Origin: Acidobacteriota bacterium
Lineage (GTDB): Bacteria > Acidobacteriota > Vicinamibacteria > Vicinamibacterales > UBA823
Direction of reading: 5' to 3'
DNA length: 6,546 bases
NCBI GenBank assembly: GCA_002714165.1
Contig: PAWT01000005.1
Location: 29,421 to 35,966, forward strand
The notes beneath the pieces are model-generated. The model had not been told where the DNA came from. It was given only the letters and a program-made list of their open reading frames with translations, and searched no databases. Made by a program: the position numbers and the translations under genes. Below, piece by piece: positions 1 through 6,208 of the stretch. Every line of letters starts with the position of its first letter. The first letter of the stretch is position 1.

Positions 1-1787
1 CCGGCGTCAAGGTGTTCTGCGATGTGGCAGTGCAGCATCCAGGTGCCAGGGTTGTCCAGGTCAGCGAGAATGTCGACGACTGATCCGACAGGCACAATGG
101 CCGTGTCCTTCCATACCAGATTCTGATTCGGCACACCATCGATCGACAGCACGAGGTAGCGTTGCCCGTGCATGTGAACAGGATGGTTCATCGGGTGTAT
201 TGTCTCGGGATTGTTGAAAATCCTAATCTTCACGACATCACCGACGTTAAACCTCCACTCGATCTCCATATTCTCTTGGCCGGTATCAACATCGCGCAGA
301 ATCCACTCGACCTGTTCGGTGCTCGACAGCCAGTTCATCATCGGCATCGCGTCGTTCCACTCAAGTGGTGGCGAAAATAACCCAGCCTCGAATTCCAAAG
401 CACGCATGATAGGCGTCGGCAGGTTTTGCACACGCAACGTCAACTCAAGTTGATGATCTGGCTCGCGTCCAAACGCATCACGGTAATTATCAATGTCGTT
501 GATAACATCATCGTGTTGTCGCAGCGTCTTGAACTCCACTGACAGATCGTCAGCAGTTGGGGTGTCGCGGACGGTAACCCGACCAAGCGATTTCAGTTGG
601 TAGTAGAACTCACCCATGAAATCATCGATCGCCTGTATTGAGTTAGTGAGTTCAACTTCACCCGGCTCATCAAACTGCACCTCCACCACATAACGCTCAG
701 CAGGTGCGATCACCACACTTTCAACCCATTCCTCGCGCTCGAATTTACTCACATCGGACGCTACGACCTTCACGCGTGCTCCACCAAACACCATGTTAAA
801 GGTCCGAGTGTTTGCCACGTTGGTGATATAGAACCTGACGACCTCACCACGGTCGACCTCTAGCTGATAATCGGTCGTCCCGTTAACAAGAAGCACGTTC
901 CCAAATCGACCCATGAGGGCATGACTAGGAGCCGTATCGCCCCATGGAATCGGCCCCTGCTCATCCATCAGGAGATCATCGAGAATAATTACCTCTTCCC
1001 GGTTCACGGCGCCGTAGTAGTCGTTCTCGGGTGGTATCACCAGCATATTGCCGTAGAGGCCAAGGTCCTGCTGGAGGTCCTCTCGCATGTGCGGGTGGTA
1101 CCAGTAAATGCCGGTATCGCGAAAGTAGAGTTCATATGTGAATGACTGACCGACTAACACCGGCGGCTGCGTCACGTCGGGAACCCCGTCGAATCGATTA
1201 TCGAGCCGTAAGCCGTGCCAGTGCACGGTCGTCGGCATCTCAATCTCATTTGTAAAATTAATGATGACTGTCGAGCCGCGATCGCCCTTAATAAGCGGGC
1301 CCGGGTATTGACCGTTGTAGCCATACATCAAGAAGGTTTTGCCATTGATCGTGCGCTGAACGATCGACGCTGTAAGATCGAGCGTTTCGCCGTCGTCCAT
1401 TTCAACGATTTCGCCGGGGCGTGCTTCCGGAAAACCGGTTGGGTCCATATCACCCATGACCATAAACGGTCCAACACTTGGTACGGCGTTCTCGATACCC
1501 GGGAGCGGTGGCATCGGTGCGTCCATCGGCGGCATCCGCCAAGCGACATTGCCATCGCCGAGTACCTCGACTGGGCCCATGTGCATCATGCCCATGTGAC
1601 CTTGCTCGCCCATCTGTTCCATGGATTCCATCTGCCCTGCGTCCTGTTCATCCAGCAACATGGATGTCTTGACCTGCGAGGGGTCGGGAGTATGCCCCGG
1701 CTGTGCAGAGAGGCCGGGAAGACTATCGAGGCAGGAACCAGCCAGTAGAAATAGGCCGGTCCAAAGCGACCGCTGGCGAATACTCAC
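1..1787 (-). CDS. Multicopper oxidase, exported, Met-rich N-terminus (3' end cut by window edge)
   Basis: The reading frame is open from a GTG at 1787 to the left edge, giving 595 codons and no stop. Copper motifs visible: HWHG (H189, H191), HPH (H231, H233), HPVHMHG (H535, H538, H540) and HCHIAEH (H586, C587, H588, H592). By family knowledge these form the type 1 copper site and the trinuclear type 2/3 cluster that couples substrate oxidation to reduction of O2 to water. Three cupredoxin domains fit at roughly 130-255, 260-410 and 440-595. The axial type 1 ligand would lie just beyond the edge; probably only some 15-30 residues are missing. The N-terminus has a hydrophobic export signal (residues 8-19) with either a weak lipobox at C19 (A-G-S-C) or signal peptidase I cleavage after LSA; no Tat twin arginine is seen. 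Residues 43-130 hold about 15 Met, suggesting copper(I) binding as in CopA/CueO-like oxidases. The GTG start is chosen because it overlaps the upstream stop as GTGA. Laccase, cuprous oxidase or another substrate is possible; the family is sure, the substrate is not. Confidence 0.93.
   Translation of the reverse strand, partial: MSIRQRSLWTGLFLLAGSCLDSLPGLSAQPGHTPDPSQVKTSMLLDEQDAGQMESMEQMGEQGHMGMMHMGPVEVLGDGNVAWRMPPMDAPMPPLPGIENAVPSVGPFMVMGDMDPTGFPEARPGEIVEMDDGETLDLTASIVQRTINGKTFLMYGYNGQYPGPLIKGDRGSTVIINFTNEIEMPTTVHWHGLRLDNRFDGVPDVTQPPVLVGQSFTYELYFRDTGIYWYHPHMREDLQQDLGLYGNMLVIPPENDYYGAVNREEVIILDDLLMDEQGPIPWGDTAPSHALMGRFGNVLLVNGTTDYQLEVDRGEVVRFYITNVANTRTFNMVFGGARVKVVASDVSKFEREEWVESVVIAPAERYVVEVQFDEPGEVELTNSIQAIDDFMGEFYYQLKSLGRVTVRDTPTADDLSVEFKTLRQHDDVINDIDNYRDAFGREPDHQLELTLRVQNLPTPIMRALEFEAGLFSPPLEWNDAMPMMNWLSSTEQVEWILRDVDTGQENMEIEWRFNVGDVVKIRIFNNPETIHPMNHPVHMHGQRYLVLSIDGVPNQNLVWKDTAIVPVGSVVDILADLDNPGTWMLHCHIAEHLDA
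1784..1787 (-). promoter_or_regulatory. GTGA stop-start overlap (translational coupling)
   Basis: The TGA stop of the small secreted protein gene (1786-1784) overlaps a GTG (1787-1785) that opens the multicopper oxidase frame. This overlap decides the oxidase start: the next in-frame ATG is residue 43, which would remove the export signal. Confidence 0.8.
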
Positions 1788-2371
1788 TTGAAGCCGTACT
1801 TCAGGCAGGTCTCGTTCTCAAACGGACCGTGGCCAGCCAGGGTGTGCATCATGCTTGAACGGGACATCCCACGCATTACCACCGGTCCGAGCCACCGCGC
1901 CGTCGGTTCAGTCGAAGGCTCAAGCGTTAAGACCACGAGAAATTTATTCCAAGTGACACGTGCCGAGGCAACCTGGCCTTCCTCAATCACACCGAGCCGA
2001 ACAACGTCTTGGAGATCGGGTGCCACCGCCCAGGCTGTGTAGGCACCCCGACGAGGCGCCTTAATCCGATCAATCGACAGTGATAGGTCATAAACGTAGC
2101 TACCACTCGGTGAGACGGCGACACCAAACGGGGACCGTGCAAAGTTGACCATGCCAGTGCCAACAGCCCGACCAGTACCCGGCACGCGGCGCGTCGTTAC
2201 CATCTCAATGCCGTAGTACTGCGACGGTAGTAGCGGTGCGGAAATGATCGCACTACACGGGGACAGGCTGCTAATCGTTCCACTGGCGGTCGACGGCACG
2301 GCCGCAGCCAGCGATATGCCCACTGCAGCCGCAAAAACCATCGGCAGAACTATGGCTCGAAGGAAGCTCAT
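1784..2371 (-). CDS. Small secreted protein, RskA-like external domain (hypothetical)
   Basis: This is a 195-residue protein that I cannot name. Residues 5-24 form a hydrophobic signal segment, with likely cleavage in the 24-31 region, so the mature protein should be periplasmic or surface exposed. Residues about 88-165 have a pattern reminiscent of the extracytoplasmic domain of RskA-type anti-sigma factors: a YTAWAVAPD strand, then LGVIEEGQ, then LVVLTLEPSTEPT followed by GPVV. There is no N-terminal zinc-finger or sigma-binding part and no internal transmembrane helix, so it is not an anti-sigma factor in itself. The end is rich in Met and His (M166, M169, M174, M175, H176, H181), and two cysteines (C39, C189) could pair. 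The ATG overlaps the stop of the LVIVD gene (ATGA), and its own stop overlaps the oxidase start (GTGA), which implies translational coupling. A structural partner or metal-delivery protein of the oxidase is an inference. That it is a real gene is well supported; the fold call is tentative. Confidence 0.8.
   Translation of the reverse strand: MSFLRAIVLPMVFAAAVGISLAAAVPSTASGTISSLSPCSAIISAPLLPSQYYGIEMVTTRRVPGTGRAVGTGMVNFARSPFGVAVSPSGSYVYDLSLSIDRIKAPRRGAYTAWAVAPDLQDVVRLGVIEEGQVASARVTWNKFLVVLTLEPSTEPTARWLGPVVMRGMSRSSMMHTLAGHGPFENETCLKYGFK
2368..2371 (-). promoter_or_regulatory. ATGA stop-start overlap (translational coupling)
   Basis: The TGA stop of the LVIVD gene (2370-2368) overlaps the ATG of the small secreted protein gene (2371-2369). 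Such 4-nt overlaps generally mean that ribosomes finishing one gene reinitiate on the next, keeping the two products at linked levels. Confidence 0.85.
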
Positions 2372-3726
2372 CGGCTACCACCCGGACTGAACGAAATCTC
2401 GCCAAGGTCCTCATCCCACTTCTGTGCACTCGAGATATCCGGCATACCCCAATCAGCACCGTTCCAACCCGAGAACCCTTCCATCCGAAAGGCCCAGAAG
2501 CCGGTCGTCATATCGCTCACCACGATCAGGCCATCAGCGTTACGCACATCGACCCCAAAGGCGCCGTTACACATCTCACAGCGGACCTTGCTCGGTGGGC
2601 CGGTGTAGGTATCGTAGTAGCCCACCGTCACAGGGTCCTCAGGGTCCATCAGACTGAAGATTTGTAGCCCGTCGAGGTAGCCCGACACGAAAACATACGG
2701 CCAGCGGATCTCGTGGTTGTGCACGAGATGTTGCCAATCGGCCGTCCAGGCCGATATCGGCCTATTGATGTTCTTAACCTCGCCCTCGAAGGCCGGCTCA
2801 AGGTCAAAGATCCGAAGCGGTGCGTATTGATACTCCGTCTCTGCTACAACGTAACGACCGTCTGGCGTTGGCGTGAAGGTGTGTCCACGAGTAACACCGC
2901 TTATGCCCAGTAACGTAACAAGTAGTTCGGGCTCTTCTAGGTCGGTAATGTTGTAGATGAAATACCCGCCCGTACCGCCACCATAGAAACGATCTTCTCC
3001 GGTGTCAGGATGATAGCCGGCGTAAAAGTCATGATAGCCGCGACGGTCACTTGCCGAATCGCCCGTCGGAATCTTCGCCACAAGCGCATCGTCCATGAAA
3101 CCGTCAACGACGTGACCCAAGTCATATACATGCGCGAACGGCCCAGACACCGTGGCGATCAAGAGGACGCGACCATTACTGTGCTTATAGACAAAGATGT
3201 TGTGGAATCCACCAGGCGTATCGGGCGATCGGATCCGTGCCACTTCTGTCACAGTTGTCGGATCGGGTAGACCAGTCACATCGAGCACAACGCCACCCAG
3301 ATCGGGATTAGGGCCACCTTGTTGAAACTGCAGCGACTGGACGACGTAGTAACGGTCATTCCACTTGAAGTGCTTCACGTCCATCCCACCCGTGCCAAGA
3401 TGGAGGTCCTGGTCTTCGATCCGCCAGGAGTACACAAGTTCCGGTTTCGTCGGATCGTGTAAATCGATGATGTCAATCCCTTTGCCACCCTCGAAGCCAT
3501 AAACCATCCGACCGACATAGGCATAAGGCCGGTCAACCTCCTGCTCAATGTCGATGTCCGACACGCTCAAGCGCGGACCAAGCGGTAAGTGCGATAGCAC
3601 AGTAATGTTGTCACTTCCAGGCTTCTCAGCGGTCCACTGCGCGGCGGCATCACGCGCTGGGAGACATACGGTCAGCATTGTCCCGGCTATGGTGACGGAC
3701 CAGACGAACTTACTGTAAGTAGTCAT
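2368..3726 (-). CDS. Secreted LVIVD-repeat beta-propeller protein
   Basis: This is a 452-residue protein with a signal peptide (hydrophobic residues 8-20, likely cleavage after A29 in the AAA-Q context). The mature part has LVIVD-type repeats, recognisable by strands such as GIDIIDLHDPTKPE, GYFIYNITDLEEPE and LQIFSLMDPEDP. I count seven such motifs, near residues 83, 145, 198, 253, 304, 354 and 408, which fits a seven-bladed propeller. Conserved-looking histidines recur near blade starts: H175, H182, H199, H232, H239, H282, H333, H336 and H338. A CEMC pair (C383, C386) follows. These could bind a metal, but that is inference. The ATG at 3726 is preferred over an in-frame TTG at 3729, because the AAGGGAG ribosome-binding sequence sits 4 nt before the ATG and only 1 nt before the TTG. 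It is the first gene of a three-gene unit, and its stop overlaps the next ATG. LVIVD proteins are mostly uncharacterised surface or periplasmic propellers, and no reaction can be assigned. Confidence 0.88.
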   Translation of the reverse strand: MTTYSKFVWSVTIAGTMLTVCLPARDAAAQWTAEKPGSDNITVLSHLPLGPRLSVSDIDIEQEVDRPYAYVGRMVYGFEGGKGIDIIDLHDPTKPELVYSWRIEDQDLHLGTGGMDVKHFKWNDRYYVVQSLQFQQGGPNPDLGGVVLDVTGLPDPTTVTEVARIRSPDTPGGFHNIFVYKHSNGRVLLIATVSGPFAHVYDLGHVVDGFMDDALVAKIPTGDSASDRRGYHDFYAGYHPDTGEDRFYGGGTGGYFIYNITDLEEPELLVTLLGISGVTRGHTFTPTPDGRYVVAETEYQYAPLRIFDLEPAFEGEVKNINRPISAWTADWQHLVHNHEIRWPYVFVSGYLDGLQIFSLMDPEDPVTVGYYDTYTGPPSKVRCEMCNGAFGVDVRNADGLIVVSDMTTGFWAFRMEGFSGWNGADWGMPDISSAQKWDEDLGEISFSPGGSR

Positions 3727-3994
3727 CAAACTCCCTTGCTGGATCTTCGATAGAAACGACTTCTAGCTGGTGGCCCCCAGAATATGACACAAAAACTCAT
3801 TCTATAGTACGGGACTCAAAGAGTATCTCTCCATGGTCGCAGAGGAGGCCAGCCCAAAAAAACAGCCCTATTTCATTGGTGAAGACTGACCAAAATACGT
3901 CGATTTGTCCCAAAAAACACGCGCACTGGAAATAATTACCCGCACGTACGGGCGTGCCACTAGAAGTGCCCGCCAGTTATGACCAGCTTCTGAC
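3727..3994. other. Intergenic region upstream of the LVIVD-oxidase unit
   Basis: This is the longest gene-free stretch, and no convincing ORF is seen in it. It ends at a ribosome-binding sequence (minus strand AAGGGAG, about 3731-3737) for the LVIVD gene. A possible -10 box, TATAGA on the minus strand (3801-3806), has no good -35 partner at normal spacing, so a promoter is expected but not proven. Two A-tracts (7 A at 3856-3862, 6 A at 3912-3917), each preceded by CCC, lie upstream of it and could bend DNA or act as UP-like elements. Weak inverted repeats are present: TTGGT/ACCAA (3876-3893, 8-nt loop) and GCACG/CGTGC (3942-3957, 6-nt loop). The second might belong to a poor terminator for the DUF4159 gene, but no clear T-run follows. 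Confidence 0.5.
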
Positions 3995-4858
3995 TCAGTG
4001 TGTCATCGCATACATCAGGACATTAATTCCGACTGCGTAGGCGTCAATTGAAAAGCGGTGGAAATATTCAGCGTCCTCGCCCTCCCGCTCCCAGCCATCG
4101 GCAATGTCGGTGTTATGGGTCATGAGCACCATTAGCCGACCTTGCTCATCAGAAATACCACGAAAATGCGGTTCTGCCGACCTGACACCACGCTCAGACG
4201 TCGTAACGCCACCACTCCGCCGCCAGTGCTGAATCGACGGAATTTGCGGAAATCCTTCTAAATCGAACAGTCCGCTGAAAATCGGGTGATCCAAAGAAAG
4301 GTCAGTGATTGGGTACTGGGACGATGGCAGCGCTTTGCGGATTTCGCCCCTCCAGGTGTCCCACGCAGCCGGGCCCCAGAAATCGTCTACCCAGAGGAAA
4401 CCTCCTTGTTCCAGATAGCGTCGTAGACCCCCTGCTTCATCGTCAGTGAAGAACACCGTACCAACGTCGGACATGAAGACAAACGGGTAGTCGAAAAGCT
4501 CGGGGTCGGTCAGACGTACAACTACGTGGTTCGGGTCACCATGAGGGTCAAGACTGACCGGCGTCGTTGTCAACTCCGACAGCCGTATCATGAAGTTAGC
4601 GTCGGACAATGGATAATCGGTGCTCCATCCATAGCCACCTGGCTCACGACGGTAACTCTGAAACATCACCCGCGCGAAGGCAAAGGCACGATCCGTCTTC
4701 ACCGCAGTTGGGAAGCGTGGTGGTCCACCCCGCCATCGTCGGCCCCACTGAGTTTCGGCTGCGCTCACCGTGAGCGCCAACAGTCCCGCAGCTACCAGAC
4801 CACAAGTCCAACGGAAATAGGGAGTGTGCCCGCGGGTAAATCCTGAGCTAGCAGCCAT
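3995..4858 (-). CDS. Secreted DUF4159 domain protein
   Basis: This is a 287-residue protein with an N-terminal signal segment (hydrophobic residues about 19-33, likely cleavage after VSA or SAA). The mature part matches the DUF4159 pattern: FAFARVMFQSYR (59-70), WSTDYPLSDANFMIRL (78-93), the LFDYPFVFMSD strand (121-131), LRRYLEQGGFLWVDDFWG (145-162), DHPIF (190-194), and the ending HNTDIADGWERE with a C-terminal YAVGINVLMYAMTH. Known family context: the fold is related to class I glutamine amidotransferase-like domains, function unknown, often found beside MoxR-type ATPases, DUF58 and BatA-like proteins. None of those is in this window. Length is near that of a stand-alone domain with a short leader. 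A minus-strand AAAGG lies 7 nt before the ATG, which supports the start. It is 131 nt downstream of the FAH-family gene and may or may not share its transcript. Family call secure; role unknown. Confidence 0.9.
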   Translation of the reverse strand: MAASSGFTRGHTPYFRWTCGLVAAGLLALTVSAAETQWGRRWRGGPPRFPTAVKTDRAFAFARVMFQSYRREPGGYGWSTDYPLSDANFMIRLSELTTTPVSLDPHGDPNHVVVRLTDPELFDYPFVFMSDVGTVFFTDDEAGGLRRYLEQGGFLWVDDFWGPAAWDTWRGEIRKALPSSQYPITDLSLDHPIFSGLFDLEGFPQIPSIQHWRRSGGVTTSERGVRSAEPHFRGISDEQGRLMVLMTHNTDIADGWEREGEDAEYFHRFSIDAYAVGINVLMYAMTH

Positions 4859-4880
4859 CCCGATGCCTTTCGGTTGCGGC

Positions 4881-4894
4881 AGATGGGCCCATCT
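4881..4894. repeat. Perfect 14-bp palindrome upstream of the DUF4159 gene
   Basis: AGATGGGCCCATCT reads the same on both strands, with no loop. It lies 23 nt before the DUF4159 start codon, just upstream of its ribosome-binding sequence, where a repressor site or an occluding RNA structure could act. A 14-bp perfect palindrome can occur by chance in a window this size, so this is only a candidate site. Confidence 0.3.
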
Positions 4895-4939
4895 TACGGC
4901 ATCAACGGTTAGAACGTTGCTTTAACTGTCCAAGAAAGT

Positions 4940-4959
4940 TTCCTAGTGCTCGTTAGGAA
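4940..4959 (-). terminator. Stem-loop downstream of the FAH-family gene, possible weak terminator
   Basis: TTCCTA (4940-4945) pairs with TAGGAA (4954-4959) around an 8-nt loop, 30 nt past the FAH gene stop. On the minus strand it is followed by a partly T-rich stretch (ACTTTCTTGG) rather than a clean T-run. The stem is short and AT-rich, so termination is at best partial. It lies between the FAH and DUF4159 genes. Confidence 0.25.
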
Positions 4960-4989
4960 TCACACTGAAAAATCGAAGACAGGCACACC

Positions 4990-6177
4990 CTACGTTTCAC
5001 CACCGGGATAAGCCTCGATAGGAGTCTTCAGGATACCGATTCCTTCGATCTCAATCTCGACAACGTCACCGGCTTTCAGAAACTCACCCCGCTCAGCACC
5101 GGTACCCGATGGCGTGCCAGTGGCGATGACATCCCCCGGATAAAGCATCAAAATTGAGGTGGTAAACCGGATAAGGTGCTCTTGGGGCCAAATGAGATCG
5201 GCCGTCGTTTGGTCCTGCATCAGTTCGCCATTGACCTTGGTGGTCACGCGGAGGTTTGCGGGATCTGGAATGAATTCCTTGGGCACGATGAATGGACCGA
5301 ACGGCGCACCACGATTCGTGCTCTTGCCGTCGAACCAATTCACGCCAGGAAACATTGAGCCCTCGCCGCGTGACCTGCCACCACGGTCGCTTACGTCGTA
5401 CATGATGCTGTAGCCGAACACGTAGTCATCAGCCTCCTCAGCTGACACTAGATAAGCCGGTTTGCCGATGATCACTGCCATCTCCCCTTCCCAGTCAATC
5501 TGGTCGCGGCCTGGCGGAATAAAGTAGGGCTCGCCCGGATCGATGATGCCGGAGCGTGGGGACTTCGCAAACATAATCGGGGCGTCACGGGCTGGGTCGA
5601 TTTCAGCGATGCGCGAGGGGTCGAAGCCACCGCCGCTACCACCAGACCCCGCTTCATCCGTTGCACCAGACACACCATCGACGTCGTCAGGATTCTCTCC
5701 GCTCGGCGCCGCAGCCATCCCCTCGGCATGGGCCCTGTAGTTCGCTGCAACCGACAACACATTCCACGGATATTTGATCGGTGCTGTGATCCTCACAGCA
5801 CCGATGGCATGCACAAAAGGCAGCGTCGCATCGGCGCCCTCTTGGAAGAAATTGGCGATCTGATACAACCGCGCCGAAGTCGTCTCGTAATTTTCAATCA
5901 GAGCGCGCATCTCGTTAGGCAGCACCATCGCTTCAAGTCCAGCTTCTGCCACAAGATACTTACCGGCACTAGTCAATTCGAGAATCTGCTCACCGAGCAC
6001 CATTCCAACAGCCGTGGCGCCCATATCCGTTAACTCGAACGTCGCTAGCTTGAATGGGGTGTCGGGTAGGTCGGAAATCTGTTCTGTGGTTGACGTGCAG
6101 GCCGACGTGAACACGAGTACTAACGCGCAAAAAAGGGTTGAAAGACTGGCCCTCCCATGGTTCGTTTTTGTGGCCAT
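4990..6177 (-). CDS. Fumarylacetoacetate hydrolase (FAH) family protein with lipoprotein-type signal
   Basis: This 395-residue protein has an export signal: a basic start, a hydrophobic stretch (12-23) and a T-S-A-C lipobox-like site at C27, pointing to a membrane-anchored lipoprotein. Residues about 42-70 match the N-terminal FAH domain (FKLATFEL, VGMVLGEQILEL). The catalytic domain follows: NYRAHAEG (H150, E152), PIMFAKSPRSG (200-210), the metal-binding pair in DWEGE (E230, E232), YDVSDRG (D261), GKSTNRGAPFGP (K285), VNGELMQDQTT (315-325) and GDVIATGTPSGTG (348-360). All expected metal and catalytic residues are present, so it is probably active. The family hydrolyses, isomerises or decarboxylates 2-oxo acids and beta-diketones; which reaction applies is unknown. 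Odd points: FAH enzymes are normally cytoplasmic, and residues 155-196 form a Gly/Asp-rich insertion, including a GSGGSGGG run, where the family usually has a short linker. AGGAG lies 6 nt before the ATG. It starts 31 nt below the preceding gene's stop, so co-transcription is likely. Confidence 0.92.
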   Translation of the reverse strand: MATKTNHGRASLSTLFCALVLVFTSACTSTTEQISDLPDTPFKLATFELTDMGATAVGMVLGEQILELTSAGKYLVAEAGLEAMVLPNEMRALIENYETTSARLYQIANFFQEGADATLPFVHAIGAVRITAPIKYPWNVLSVAANYRAHAEGMAAAPSGENPDDVDGVSGATDEAGSGGSGGGFDPSRIAEIDPARDAPIMFAKSPRSGIIDPGEPYFIPPGRDQIDWEGEMAVIIGKPAYLVSAEEADDYVFGYSIMYDVSDRGGRSRGEGSMFPGVNWFDGKSTNRGAPFGPFIVPKEFIPDPANLRVTTKVNGELMQDQTTADLIWPQEHLIRFTTSILMLYPGDVIATGTPSGTGAERGEFLKAGDVVEIEIEGIGILKTPIEAYPGGET

Positions 6178-6208
6178 ACAGATCTCCTCTCTACACAGTG
6201 GCTGTTAG

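Noticed and set aside
1215..1748. A 177-codon plus-strand ORF with many His and Cys
   Set aside because: It lies entirely antisense to the multicopper oxidase, whose motifs are intact in the minus frame; the His/Arg-rich composition is typical of a reverse-frame shadow.
3851..3868. AGCCC-A7-C-AGCCC, considered as a terminator
   Set aside because: The AGCCC copies are direct, not inverted, so no stem forms.
3876..3893. TTGGT/ACCAA dyad, considered as a MerR/CueR-type operator
   Set aside because: The dyad is only 5 bp, lacks the copper-box sequence, and is not placed between recognisable -35 and -10 boxes.
5472..5762. A 96-codon minus-strand ORF inside the FAH gene
   Set aside because: It is a +1/-1 frame shadow of the FAH coding sequence, Arg-rich with no family pattern; the FAH frame itself is continuous, so there is no frameshift.
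5728..6033. A 101-codon plus-strand ORF
   Set aside because: It is antisense to the N-terminal half of the FAH-family gene and has no recognisable domain.
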